In this document: piece by piece, positions 44,848 to 53,336 of the stretch
Position numbering within the stretch: the stretch's first letter is position 1
How the letters are laid out: every line of letters begins with the position of its first letter
Notes under the pieces: model-generated
The model's input: the letters and a program-made list of their open reading frames with translations, nothing else
Told to the model about the DNA's origin: nothing
The model's database searches: none
Position numbers and translations under genes: made by a program
NCBI RefSeq assembly: GCF_034424175.1
Contig: NZ_CP139986.1
Location: 2,232,001 to 2,296,000, forward strand
Direction of reading: 5' to 3'
Origin: Kluyvera intermedia
Lineage (GTDB): Bacteria > Pseudomonadota > Gammaproteobacteria > Enterobacterales > Enterobacteriaceae
Length of the DNA: 64,000 bases

Positions 44848-45990
44848 ATGAATCGGATTTTTTCCCCATTTTTACCCTGGATACTTCTTTTGCTGGCATC
44901 TCCATTGCTTTTCTGGCGCGCAGAGGCTGCCGGCCTACTCGATCCTGAAGATGGCATGCTGGATATGAGTCATTACCTGCAGGAAAACCCTTATGGTTTT
45001 TTGCCTGTTCCCGTCGTGATTACTGAACCGGCCGTCGGCTATGGCGGGGGATTATTTGGTCTGTTTTTGCACGGTAAAGGCAAGCGGGGCGAAGGACGTT
45101 ATATCCCACCGGCCATCAGCGCTTTTGGCGGCGGTGGTACGCAAAACGGCACCTGGTTTGTTGGTGGGGGACACCGACATACCTGGCAAAATGACAATAT
45201 TCGCTATCTTGTTGCGGCAGGCTATGCCGATGTTAACCTGGATATTTATACCGGTGATGTTATCGGATTCGGCAACAAGGCCATTAATACGCAAACCAAA
45301 GGCTATGGCGGGATGCAGAAACTGCTCTTTCGCTTGGGTGATTCGGCGATGTTTCTCGGGGCATCGCAATTCTGGGCAAAAATGGACATCTCGGCCAAAA
45401 ATAATCAGCTGGTCGACAGTCTCTGGAAACGCGTCCTCGGAGAGAGCAGTACCTCATCGGCCATGGGTATCGTTGCTGAATATGATACGACGGATAATTT
45501 CTTCTGGCCGGGGCGCGGCGTTTCACTCAGCGGCGAATACCAGTTTTACGGAAAACAGCTGGGTGGAGATTACCGCTACGATTTACTCACCCTGGATGGC
45601 AAAGTCTTTTTACCGCTTAATCCAACATGGACGCTCTCGCTAGCGGGTGATTATCAAACCTTATCCAACCAGGATAAATATCTGCCGCCAATGGCTCGCC
45701 CTTATATTGAATTGCGAGGGATCTCGCGCTACCGCTATCAAGGTGATGCGGTCAGTACCGTACAAGCGCAGCTTGCCTGGCAGGTGACACCGCGCTGGAT
45801 CCTTCAGGGATTTATAGGGGCGGGTAGTGCCGCTGACAATACCTCTGATTTGTACCGTGATGTCCAGGTGGCGTGGGGGAGTGGATTTCGCTATCTCATC
45901 GCGCGTGAATATGGATTACGAACGGGTATTGATATCGCTTTTAGCGATAACGAGCAGGCGGTTTATTTTAATGTGGGCTCAGGGTTGTAA
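44848..45990 (+). CDS. Omp85-like outer-membrane barrel without POTRA domains (operon gene 1)
   Basis: 380 residues. Signal peptide with a long hydrophobic core (to about 31, RAEAAG), then a beta-barrel of alternating Gly and aromatic residues (PAVGYGGGLFGLFL; DTTDNFFWPGRGVSLSGEYQFYG). It resembles the 16-strand barrel of the BamA/TamA (surface antigen D15) superfamily; no POTRA repeats are present. The last strand ends YFNVGSGL. A GTG three codons upstream (44839) is an alternative start. First of four closely spaced genes. Role unknown. Confidence 0.75.
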   Translation: MNRIFSPFLPWILLLLASPLLFWRAEAAGLLDPEDGMLDMSHYLQENPYGFLPVPVVITEPAVGYGGGLFGLFLHGKGKRGEGRYIPPAISAFGGGGTQNGTWFVGGGHRHTWQNDNIRYLVAAGYADVNLDIYTGDVIGFGNKAINTQTKGYGGMQKLLFRLGDSAMFLGASQFWAKMDISAKNNQLVDSLWKRVLGESSTSSAMGIVAEYDTTDNFFWPGRGVSLSGEYQFYGKQLGGDYRYDLLTLDGKVFLPLNPTWTLSLAGDYQTLSNQDKYLPPMARPYIELRGISRYRYQGDAVSTVQAQLAWQVTPRWILQGFIGAGSAADNTSDLYRDVQVAWGSGFRYLIAREYGLRTGIDIAFSDNEQAVYFNVGSGL

Positions 45991-46019
45991 ATGGGCCGCA
46001 GCACCGATGGGAAAAATAG

Positions 46020-46961
46020 ATGATGAGATGGATTAATACCGTCGCGCCGTTGCTGTTATTTTCAGGCGTTGCGCTGGCGGCCGACAGCGACGAACAGACC
46101 TTCCCGATTTGGGGGGATGAGGCCAGAGCGAGAGGGTATTCCATACCATTACCTTTCGGCGTTAACGTCAACTATATGAATATGCGGCAGAATATTGACG
46201 TCGACAGCATCGGGTTTTCAGGACTGGCGCTGGGAAATCATCCTATTCCTGTTGATATGTTTAATATTGATGCCGGGCATACTCGCGAACAAAGCAAATC
46301 AGAAACGCTACGCCTTGATATGTGGGTCTTTCCGTTTCTTAACATCTATGGTCTTGTCGGGCACACGAGGGGCTCTTCGGTATCGAATGTTTCTGTGGAT
46401 GCCGACCCCTCGCGCTATACCGGTATTGATCGATTAATTGCTAGCTCGGTACATCAGCTTTATGAAAGTGGCGAACTACAGGATATTGATTTCACCCTCG
46501 ATTTTAAAGGCACCACTTGGGGAACAGGAATCACGCTGGCGGGCGGCTATGAAAACTGGTTTGCGCTGGTGGACACCAACTATACCCGAACCGACTTTGA
46601 TATTCTCGACGGCAAAATCTCCGCGCTGACCGTTTCTCCACGCGTGGGGTATCGCTTTAATTTTCAGGGTCCGGCAGGCCCCTCGCATTTGAGCGTGTGG
46701 CTGGGGAGCATGTACCAGGATGTACAGCAGGAATTTAAAGGCAGTCTGGCCGACCTGCATATGCCGGCATCGTTACAGCCGCTGATCGATACGGTCAATC
46801 AAAATGGCGAAGGGCGGTTTGATGTGAAACAGCGTCTGACATCACCCTGGAATATGCTTATTGGCACGCAATATGAAATTACGCCGCATTTCAATGTGCT
46901 GACCGAGATAGGATTTAATGAGCGGAATAGCTTCTTTATCGCCGGTGAATATCGCTTCTGA
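46020..46961 (+). CDS. Predicted outer-membrane beta-barrel protein (operon gene 2)
   Basis: 313 residues with a signal peptide (cleavage near VALAAD, about 21). The mature part is rich in amphipathic strands (WALVDTNYTRTDF, VSPRVGYRFNF, HLSVWLGSMYQDV) and ends in a classic C-terminal outer-membrane signature with Phe (FFIAGEYRF). I do not recognise a family with certainty. The ATG pair at 46020/46023 follows GGGA. The stop overlaps the next start (TGATG). Confidence 0.72.
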   Translation: MMRWINTVAPLLLFSGVALAADSDEQTFPIWGDEARARGYSIPLPFGVNVNYMNMRQNIDVDSIGFSGLALGNHPIPVDMFNIDAGHTREQSKSETLRLDMWVFPFLNIYGLVGHTRGSSVSNVSVDADPSRYTGIDRLIASSVHQLYESGELQDIDFTLDFKGTTWGTGITLAGGYENWFALVDTNYTRTDFDILDGKISALTVSPRVGYRFNFQGPAGPSHLSVWLGSMYQDVQQEFKGSLADLHMPASLQPLIDTVNQNGEGRFDVKQRLTSPWNMLIGTQYEITPHFNVLTEIGFNERNSFFIAGEYRF

Positions 46962-48091
46962 TGAAAAACCACCCATTCGCGTTAACAGGGTTAATGATGC
47001 TGATGACGTTTCAGTCGAGCGCCGTTTCCCTTGACCAGAAATCGGTGGATGCATTTTTGTCGACGCTCGGGGCGGATAATCAATACGACCCGCAGAAAGG
47101 AATGAACTGGAGCGTTTTACCCGGCCCCTTTTATACGCCGGAATTAAAGCTCGGCCTGGGAATGGCCGTTGCGGGAATTTACCGTGTCGATCCCAACGAT
47201 CGTACCACGCAAAACTCATCTCTCTCTTTTACCGGGTTTGTGAGTGCGAGCGGTGCGCTGGGTATAGGGCTTAGCAATTACACCTTTTTTTCTGACGATC
47301 GCTGGCGATTATTTGTTGATGGTTCCATCGCCAAAGTGCCAACCGGCTTCTGGGGCGTGGGTTATGATGCCGCTCAGGATAATGAGCAAAAATACACCAA
47401 TAATTCGGTGCGTCTGCATCCGGTTTTCTTTCGGGAAATCATTCCTGATCTCTACGTAGGCATTGGCTGGGATTTTTCATCAATGCAGGCGAGCATTGAA
47501 GACCCTCACCCCGGAGACACCTTTTCGCGATACAACGCGCAATCTTCACCGTTGTCATCCGGGGCGACGCTTAGCGTGAATTATGACTCCCGTGATGTTG
47601 TGACCCGGCCTGAACGGGGACATTTTTTGAAAGCGGAATACACCGTTTTCGATCCCTTAACGGGGTCGGATACGCATTTCACGGCCACCGAGCTGCAATA
47701 TGATTACTACCATCTGCTCAATGAAAAAAGCGTGCTCGCTTTTGACCTGTGGGGGCGCTTTACCCACGGTGATGTTCCCTGGGACATGCTTTCCATGGCA
47801 GGCGACGATCGTCGTTTACGCGGCTATTATCAGGGGCGCTATCGGGATAAAAATGTGATCAGTGGCCAGGTGGAATATCGCCGTAAACTGAACTGGCGAC
47901 ACGGTTATGTCCTTTGGCTGGGTGCCGGGGCCTTGGGTGATAAGGTGAGCGATATGGATAATCATCCGCTGCTGCCTACCGCCGGGATTGGCTACCGGTT
48001 TGAAGTTAAACCCGCAATGAATATTCGATTAGATTTAGGATTTGGTAAAGAAAGCGCTGGATTTTACTTCCAGGTCGCGGAGGCATTTTGA
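46961..48091 (+). CDS. Omp85-like outer-membrane barrel with L-RGY loop (operon gene 3)
   Basis: 376 residues: signal peptide (to about 22), short N-terminal segment, then an Omp85/D15-type barrel. The loop-6 hallmark of Omp85 proteins is visible as RRLRGYYQGRYRDK (Arg287-Gly288-Tyr289), and the last strand ends in Phe (FYFQVAEAF). No POTRA domains, so it is the barrel alone, unlike BamA or FhaC. Overlaps gene 2 by one base and abuts gene 4, so the four are one translational unit. Confidence 0.8.
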   Translation: MKNHPFALTGLMMLMTFQSSAVSLDQKSVDAFLSTLGADNQYDPQKGMNWSVLPGPFYTPELKLGLGMAVAGIYRVDPNDRTTQNSSLSFTGFVSASGALGIGLSNYTFFSDDRWRLFVDGSIAKVPTGFWGVGYDAAQDNEQKYTNNSVRLHPVFFREIIPDLYVGIGWDFSSMQASIEDPHPGDTFSRYNAQSSPLSSGATLSVNYDSRDVVTRPERGHFLKAEYTVFDPLTGSDTHFTATELQYDYYHLLNEKSVLAFDLWGRFTHGDVPWDMLSMAGDDRRLRGYYQGRYRDKNVISGQVEYRRKLNWRHGYVLWLGAGALGDKVSDMDNHPLLPTAGIGYRFEVKPAMNIRLDLGFGKESAGFYFQVAEAF

Positions 48092-49198
48092 ATGGGTAAG
48101 TGGCTATTATTTCTTATTTTTGCGATGGGTTGTGCTCAGGCGAGCGATCGCCTTTTCCCTATCAATCAAGCCCACCGCGTTTCACCGGTCGCCACCGATC
48201 TGAGTGCGCCGGAATCGCTACGCCCATGCTGTGCATTTGGTCATGACCTTCATGTTAAAGCCGCGGGAATTCCGGTTCCTTTATACCAGATTGGCAATGT
48301 GCTTACGCTGGAGACATTGGGTCAACATCAATACAACGATAATGCACTGGGCGCGGTTAAAAACATTATTGGACTCAGTCAGGAAGGCGACGGGTTGATT
48401 TATACTCATCGCGGCGGCTTTATTGATATTGCCCATGTCCGCGATACGGCAGATAACACCTTCTACCTTTTTTCCCAGCTTTACCCTAAGCTCGGCCAGC
48501 GCTGGCGCTATTTTTATAGCAACGAGCTCGGCGTTCGGCGCATGCAGTTCAAGACTTTCACTCCACCGGCATCAATGACTGAACGCTATACCATTGCCGC
48601 ATGGCTGGCAGGGCATTTAGCCTTTGAGTTGGCCCAATGGCATGAAATTGCCCAGTGGTATGGCTTCCAGTCTGTTCCTGGATTCTCAGAGGAAATTTCG
48701 GCGTTTTCCCCCGAGGACCTGTATTCCAACCTTCTGGGCGCACGGTTAGCCGTTACGTTGATTCTTGAGGGGAAGGCCGGTTCGGTTGATGAGTACAATG
48801 TCGCCATGACGACGGCATTAAAAGAGGCATTGCTGCGGCTGGATGTTGCGACGCAGACTGAGACGGAAACTAAATTCCGTGAGCTGGATGGCGACTGGTG
48901 GAACAGTAAAAGGAGAGTGCCGGATAAGTTTCTGGTCTTAAAGCGAAACTACAACCTGGAGGCCAACCGACTACCGACACCGGTGGCCTATGAGACTGCA
49001 GAACCGTATCTGCTGACGTTCCCGGCATGGGTGAAAGGATATCAACTCAGCCGATTGGGAGAGCTGCAAATCTATCCGGGTAATGATATGCAGATGTTAC
49101 CGGTTCCAGCCTCACACTATAGCCCGCCGCAGTTTAAGGCGCTGGCGGAGACGGCAGAACAAGCGGACAAAAATGTGCTGGCGACCCTACAGAAGTAA
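48092..49198 (+). CDS. Exported DUF4056-like protein (operon gene 4)
   Basis: 368 residues with an N-terminal signal peptide (MGKWLLFLIFAMGCAQAS); the AMGC at 11-14 is a weak lipobox, so lipid anchoring is possible. The sequence looks like the DUF4056 family. Conserved-looking polar clusters suggest an enzyme: THRGGFIDIAHVRD (His115, Asp118), GHLAFELAQWHEIAQWYG (His175, Glu179, His184, Glu185) and SEEISAFSPEDLYSNLLG. There is also a Cys-Cys pair at 46-47. The ATG directly follows the stop of gene 3. Function unknown; periplasmic or outer-membrane-associated. Confidence 0.75.
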   Translation: MGKWLLFLIFAMGCAQASDRLFPINQAHRVSPVATDLSAPESLRPCCAFGHDLHVKAAGIPVPLYQIGNVLTLETLGQHQYNDNALGAVKNIIGLSQEGDGLIYTHRGGFIDIAHVRDTADNTFYLFSQLYPKLGQRWRYFYSNELGVRRMQFKTFTPPASMTERYTIAAWLAGHLAFELAQWHEIAQWYGFQSVPGFSEEISAFSPEDLYSNLLGARLAVTLILEGKAGSVDEYNVAMTTALKEALLRLDVATQTETETKFRELDGDWWNSKRRVPDKFLVLKRNYNLEANRLPTPVAYETAEPYLLTFPAWVKGYQLSRLGELQIYPGNDMQMLPVPASHYSPPQFKALAETAEQADKNVLATLQK

Positions 49199-49235
49199 TC
49201 GACGGTCGCCTTTTCACGCGTCAATGACATACGCG

Positions 49236-50504
49236 CTATGCCTTCACGATCGGGAGATCGGCATATCGCGTGGTATAGCGCGGCGAGAGCATTGCTCGCT
49301 TCATCTGCCAGTGCTGCTGGATCCCTTGGCCAGCAAAATAGAGTGTGCCGCGTCCTTCCTGTGAATTGAGTTTATCCAATACAGCCATTAGCTTCTGGCT
49401 ATTTCTTCGTGGGGAATTTTCATCAAACAGATCGAGCTGGGCGACTCCCTGGCTATAAAAATCGCCCAGCATGACGCCCGCTTTTTGATAGCGATAGCCC
49501 TCTTTCCAGATAGCCTCCAGGCAGTGCATGGTGGCGGAGATAATATCTCTGCTGTCCTGCGTGGGAGTGATTAACTTCACGGAGGCACTATTCGCGTAAT
49601 AGGGGGCATTTGGCGCAAAGGGTGACGTTTTCACAAATGCGGAGACAAAGCGGCAATATTGATGTTCATGACGCAGTTTTTCCGCCGCCCGCGCGGCGTA
49701 GCTACAAATGGCTTGTCGCATGGCATTGTATTCGGTGATGCGCTCACCAAAGGAGCGCGAGCAGATAATCTCTTGTTTGAGCGGGGCAAACTCTTCCAGC
49801 TCAAGACACGGTTCTCCGCGTAGTTCGCGAACGGTTCTTTCCAGCACCACGCTGAAATGCTTTCTGATAAATCGGATATCGGTCTCTGCCAGCTGTAACA
49901 CGGTTTTGATCCCCATCGACTCTAGCTTTTTCGCGATCCGCCGACCGATCCCCCATACTTCTTCAACGGGTAGTGCTGCCATAAGCTTTTTTTGCCGTTC
50001 GAGATTAGACAGGTCAACCACGCCATCAGTTTGCCGTGGCCAGTGTTTCGCCGCATAGTTCGCAAGCTTGGCCAGGGTTTTCGTTTGTGCGATACCGACA
50101 CCAACGGTCAGGTGCGTGCGCATGAGGACCTTATCTCTGATTTCGTGACCAAATTCAGTTAAATCGCGGCACTGACGGACGCCGGTAATATCACCAAAAA
50201 CTTCATCAATAGAATAGATTTCACAACGAGGTAATATCTCCTCGAGCGTAGTCATCACTCGGTTGGACATATCTGCGTAGAGTTCATAATTGCTGCTAAA
50301 GCAGACAACGCCACGCTGCCGGAAGAGATCTTTTTGCTGGAAGTAGGGGGCTCCCATTTTCACAAAAGGCTTCGCTTGCGCGTTACGGGAAATGACGCAG
50401 CCGTCGTTATTGGACAACACCACCACCGGTCGCTCTTTGAGATCCGGACGAAATACCGTTTCGCAGGATGCGTAAAAGGTGTTCACATCGCAGAGAACAA
50501 ACAT
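49236..50504 (-). CDS. umuC: DNA polymerase V catalytic subunit UmuC
   Basis: Y-family translesion polymerase, 422 residues from MFVLCDVNTFYAS, the E. coli length. Catalytic Asp in CDVNTFYASCE and the SIDE motif (YSIDEVFGDITG) are present, as is the beta-clamp motif QLDLF near 357. The umuD gene that normally precedes it is missing here; instead there is a LexA box 104 bases upstream and a short relic. Downstream it converges with the DUF4056-like gene. Confidence 0.95.
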   Translation of the reverse strand: MFVLCDVNTFYASCETVFRPDLKERPVVVLSNNDGCVISRNAQAKPFVKMGAPYFQQKDLFRQRGVVCFSSNYELYADMSNRVMTTLEEILPRCEIYSIDEVFGDITGVRQCRDLTEFGHEIRDKVLMRTHLTVGVGIAQTKTLAKLANYAAKHWPRQTDGVVDLSNLERQKKLMAALPVEEVWGIGRRIAKKLESMGIKTVLQLAETDIRFIRKHFSVVLERTVRELRGEPCLELEEFAPLKQEIICSRSFGERITEYNAMRQAICSYAARAAEKLRHEHQYCRFVSAFVKTSPFAPNAPYYANSASVKLITPTQDSRDIISATMHCLEAIWKEGYRYQKAGVMLGDFYSQGVAQLDLFDENSPRRNSQKLMAVLDKLNSQEGRGTLYFAGQGIQQHWQMKRAMLSPRYTTRYADLPIVKA

Positions 50505-50590
50505 GCAAAGCTCGCAGGCGTTAGGCGTACCGCGCCGAATGTGTAATCTCCGTCGCTGTGACGGGGCTTTGTGGAAAGACAAAACGACAT
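50483..50590 (-). pseudogene. Possible internally deleted umuD relic upstream of umuC
   Basis: An ATG 17 bases from the LexA box, as in intact umuD (19 bases), opens a 35-codon frame, MSFCLSTKP...SDGDYTF..VRLTPA, running into umuC. SDGDYT and LTP loosely recall the VDGEFT and LRP of UmuD near residues 91-100. The resemblance is short and could be chance. Confidence 0.4.
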
Positions 50591-50607
50591 GGTTGCCACC
50601 ATAAAAT

Positions 50608-50627
50608 AACTGTGTTTATATACAGTA
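50608..50627 (-). promoter_or_regulatory. LexA (SOS) box of umuC
   Basis: On the minus strand TACTGTATATAAACACAGTT carries CTGT-N8-ACAG with good flanks. It would give umuC its own SOS promoter. Confidence 0.9.
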
Positions 50628-50690
50628 TTCCGTGTGTGTCAGGAGATCAAGCGGAAATTGTGGGGATGGCGATGATAAGGACTTATCGCA

Positions 50691-50714
50691 GTAAGGCCAC
50701 CGCGGTGGCCTTAC
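50691..50714. repeat. 24-bp perfect palindrome
   Basis: GTAAGGCCACCG is followed directly by its exact reverse complement. It lies past the stop of the 67-residue gene (-). No T-run follows, so a terminator is doubtful. Confidence 0.7.
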
Positions 50715-50726
50715 GCAGTGTCACGA

Positions 50727-50930
50727 TCAATTAAAACCGAGGCGAACCAGTTCCAGCGGGCAATACACGCCATCACATCCCTCAATTTCAATACAATCAG
50801 AACGTCGAAGTTGCTCAGCGGTTTTACCTTCACCGCGGATAGCGCGAATTACGCCCGTTGCGCCATTGCTAGCAATCATGACATGGCTACCAATTGTGAT
50901 AGCGTTACGGTTACGATCGTAGGTTTTCAT
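50727..50930 (-). CDS. Small conserved-type hypothetical protein
   Basis: 67 residues, MKTYDRNRNAITIGSHVMI then ATGVIRAIRGEG...CIEIEGCDGVYCPLELVRLGFN. The pattern (GSHVMIAxNGxTGVIRAI) suggests a small beta-barrel of SH3/KOW type. An excellent AGGAGG lies 5 bases before the ATG. Three Cys in the second half. I recall similar unnamed enterobacterial proteins but no function. Oriented away from the island's other small genes. Confidence 0.75.
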   Translation of the reverse strand: MKTYDRNRNAITIGSHVMIASNGATGVIRAIRGEGKTAEQLRRSDCIEIEGCDGVYCPLELVRLGFN

Positions 50931-51103
50931 CGTTTCCTCCTTTCACTTGTTTGGATTTTTTGGGGTGAATTAATAATACGGTGACAGCCATTATTATTTT
51001 TTGAGTTTCATCAAAATGACCATTTTTAAATAGGGGCTGTTACAGGGAATTCAAGAGAGGAAAAGAGCCGATACAAAACTCCCAGCCATTGATGAAAACG
51101 TTA

Positions 51104-51445
51104 TTAACCAAAGTTTGGGTAAATAGCTTTTTCATTCAGTTTGATACAATGCTTAACGCGTTCCTCACCATCATAGATGTAGGCGAAAGTATCTGTCGAC
51201 ACGCGATGGAGGAGGGTGTCGCCGTTAGCAAAGGGGATTATTTCAATATCGCCCACACGTTTGTGGCCAGCGCCGGTTTCAAAATTATCACGCCATGCTT
51301 CCTGAGTATGCCCATAGACATGCAAAATGACTTCAACCAGCCCACGTTCCGGACAATTTAACTTCAGAATAGTTGATGAGAAATTGAGCGAAAAAGCTTG
51401 AGAAGGAATAATAACGAGAAGAAAATATAACTTGAAGAAATTCAT
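51104..51445 (-). CDS. Small exported hypothetical protein
   Basis: 113 residues with a signal peptide (MNFFKLYFLLVIIPSQAFS, cleavage near 19). The mature part has two Cys (about 31 and 98) that could form one disulfide, and otherwise mixed strand-like sequence (VEVILHVYGH, VGDIEIIPFANGDTLLH). No family recognised. AT-rich DNA. Followed at a distance by the 67-residue gene on the same strand. Confidence 0.6.
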   Translation of the reverse strand: MNFFKLYFLLVIIPSQAFSLNFSSTILKLNCPERGLVEVILHVYGHTQEAWRDNFETGAGHKRVGDIEIIPFANGDTLLHRVSTDTFAYIYDGEERVKHCIKLNEKAIYPNFG

Positions 51446-51614
51446 AAACGAGATACTTTTATTGAAAACAAAAAATTATTCCCCGATTTTGTTAATCAAG
51501 TTTTGTTATTGATCAATATAAGGATTTAAGAAGGCCCTCGGTTGCAATAGTTGGTGTAAAAATATACGATTTAACAGAAGTTTCAAGCTTAAGCCGGACT
51601 AAAAATGTTGGAGA

Positions 51615-51860
51615 TTATGATTTCTGATAGGTTATATACCAGAGTATAAACCCTAACACAGCCCCCAAACCGGCCATCGTCAGAAAGAACGGTGTATGAG
51701 ACGCTAAATATGTCGTTATGGATAAATGACCATTCCAGACGTCTTCCGTCGAGTCACCAATAGCAAGATCAATAAATACCATAAGAAAGAAGACCATCAG
51801 CGCATATGAAAGCGTCATGTAGCAAAAAGAGTAAAACTTGAAACGGCTATGGCTCTTCAC
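51615..51860 (-). CDS. Small two-helix membrane protein
   Basis: 81 residues, GTG start with GGAG 10 bases upstream. Two predicted membrane helices (about 12-34, SFCYMTLSYALMVFFLMVFIDLA, and 55-76, TPFFLTMAGLGAVLGFILWYI) separated by a short polar loop with acidic residues. No family recognised; size and shape recall immunity or toxin-type membrane peptides, but nothing in the context proves this. Confidence 0.6.
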   Translation of the reverse strand: MKSHSRFKFYSFCYMTLSYALMVFFLMVFIDLAIGDSTEDVWNGHLSITTYLASHTPFFLTMAGLGAVLGFILWYITYQKS

Positions 51861-52061
51861 GGATACGCTCCGGTGTGGTGTGGACAGCTAAGATAGCCTA
51901 CTGTGAGTCATATGGCTAATGAACAAAACACGCAGATAGAAACCTCTGGAGGAGTAGGACAGAGGGCAGCTCGATGCCAGAATTTTCTCTGGCATCAAAG
52001 GATATCATGATTCCCTTCGTTGACGGCCTTCCACGCGGTTAAGCAGTAGACCAAAAAGAAG

Positions 52062-52619
52062 CTAGTTAATTTGTGTAGGAGTCTGCATTAGCCAGGTCTT
52101 AAAAACATCTTTTCTGAGCGTATGCAGGAAATCAATCACCCCCGAGCAACCTAGCTTGCTGATTAAATTTTTTCTAATAAGATATATTGTCTTAAAATGG
52201 AGTTGCATCAACTCAGCGATCTCGTTAACTTTCTTTCCTTCGCAGAAGTAATTTAGCAAGGTTTTATCTCGCTCACTAAGGACAACGGTCTGCAAGTCGG
52301 CTTTCGGTGCTTTATCATGTCGCTGAGTTGCATTTACTATCACTTTTTCCATCTCAGAAAAAGATGATTTTTTTTGCATCCGATAAATACCCGCATCATC
52401 AAGAAAATTATACATGTGCCCTTCAGTGAGTAGGATGAGACGATGCGCAGACGAATTGTAACGTTGTTTTTTGACCTGACTATATTGGTCAATGGTAAAA
52501 AAAACCAATCGAATATTGGGATCGAGAACGGATGATTTATTGATTGTCCTTTCCAGTCCTAATTGAAGGAAGCTATCGTCAACCCAAAAGTCAATATTGC
52601 CGGTTCGTACTGGTAGCAT
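52062..52619 (-). CDS. LuxR-type helix-turn-helix regulator
   Basis: 185 residues. The C-terminal 60 form a GerE/LuxR DNA-binding domain (LSERDKTLLNYFCEGKKVNEIAELMQLHFKTIYLIRKNLISKLG). The N-terminal 110 residues do not show phosphoacceptor Asp spacing of classic response regulators and resemble the RcsA/BglJ-type group. AAGGAAA lies 7 bases before the ATG. A related but broken LuxR-type gene lies on the other side of IS1, facing the other way. Confidence 0.8.
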   Translation of the reverse strand: MLPVRTGNIDFWVDDSFLQLGLERTINKSSVLDPNIRLVFFTIDQYSQVKKQRYNSSAHRLILLTEGHMYNFLDDAGIYRMQKKSSFSEMEKVIVNATQRHDKAPKADLQTVVLSERDKTLLNYFCEGKKVNEIAELMQLHFKTIYLIRKNLISKLGCSGVIDFLHTLRKDVFKTWLMQTPTQIN

Positions 52620-52832
52620 ATCAGTTTTCCTTCTTTTAAAACTTATGAATGCCGTCGGGTGCCAACGGCAAGCTTAGAGGATATAGCCTTAAGACCCCCT
52701 TGAGGGCCGGGCGTTTCTAAATATCATCGACGGTATGATTGACAACGATTTCAAGCGTATTACGGACGACATGCGCCATCACGATATCATCAGTGCACTC
52801 TAATGTTTGAATCAAGTGGTAATGACTCCAAC

Positions 52833-53336
52833 TTATTGATAGTGTTTTATGTTCAGATAATGCCCGATGACTTTGTCATGCAGCTCCACCGATTTTGAGA
52901 ACGACAGCGACTTCCGTCCCAGCCGTGCCAGGTGCTGCCTCAGATTCAGGTTATGCCGCTCAATTCGCTGCGTATATCGCTTGCTGATTATGTGCAGCTT
53001 TCCCTTCAGGCGGGATTCATACAGCGGCCAGCCATCCGTCATCCATATCACCACGTCAAAGGGTGACAGCAGGCTCATAAGACGCCCCAGCGTCGCCATA
53101 GTGCGTTCACCGAATACGTGCGCAACAACCGTCTTCCGGAGCCTGTCATACGCGTAAAACAGCCAGCGCTGGCGCGATTTAGCCCCGACGTATCCCCACT
53201 GTTCGTCCATTTCCGCGCAGACGATGACGTCACTGCCCGGCTGTATGCGCGAGGTTACCGACTGCGGCCTGAGTTTTTTAAATGGCGGAAAATCGTGTTG
53301 AGGCCAACGCCCATAATGCGGGCAGTTGCCCGGCAT
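52833..53336 (-). CDS. insB: IS1 transposase, InsB frame
   Basis: 167-residue frame holding the DDE catalytic core of IS1 transposase (for example MDEQWGYVGAK, MTDGWPLYES, ERHNLNLRQH). Expressed as InsAB' by a -1 slip on the A6C stretch at 53273-53279. Confidence 0.95.
   Translation of the reverse strand: MPGNCPHYGRWPQHDFPPFKKLRPQSVTSRIQPGSDVIVCAEMDEQWGYVGAKSRQRWLFYAYDRLRKTVVAHVFGERTMATLGRLMSLLSPFDVVIWMTDGWPLYESRLKGKLHIISKRYTQRIERHNLNLRQHLARLGRKSLSFSKSVELHDKVIGHYLNIKHYQ

Noticed and set aside
45041..45643. 200-codon plus-strand frame inside the first outer-membrane operon gene
   Set aside because: It overlaps the barrel gene in another frame; the barrel frame has signal peptide and strand pattern, this one does not.
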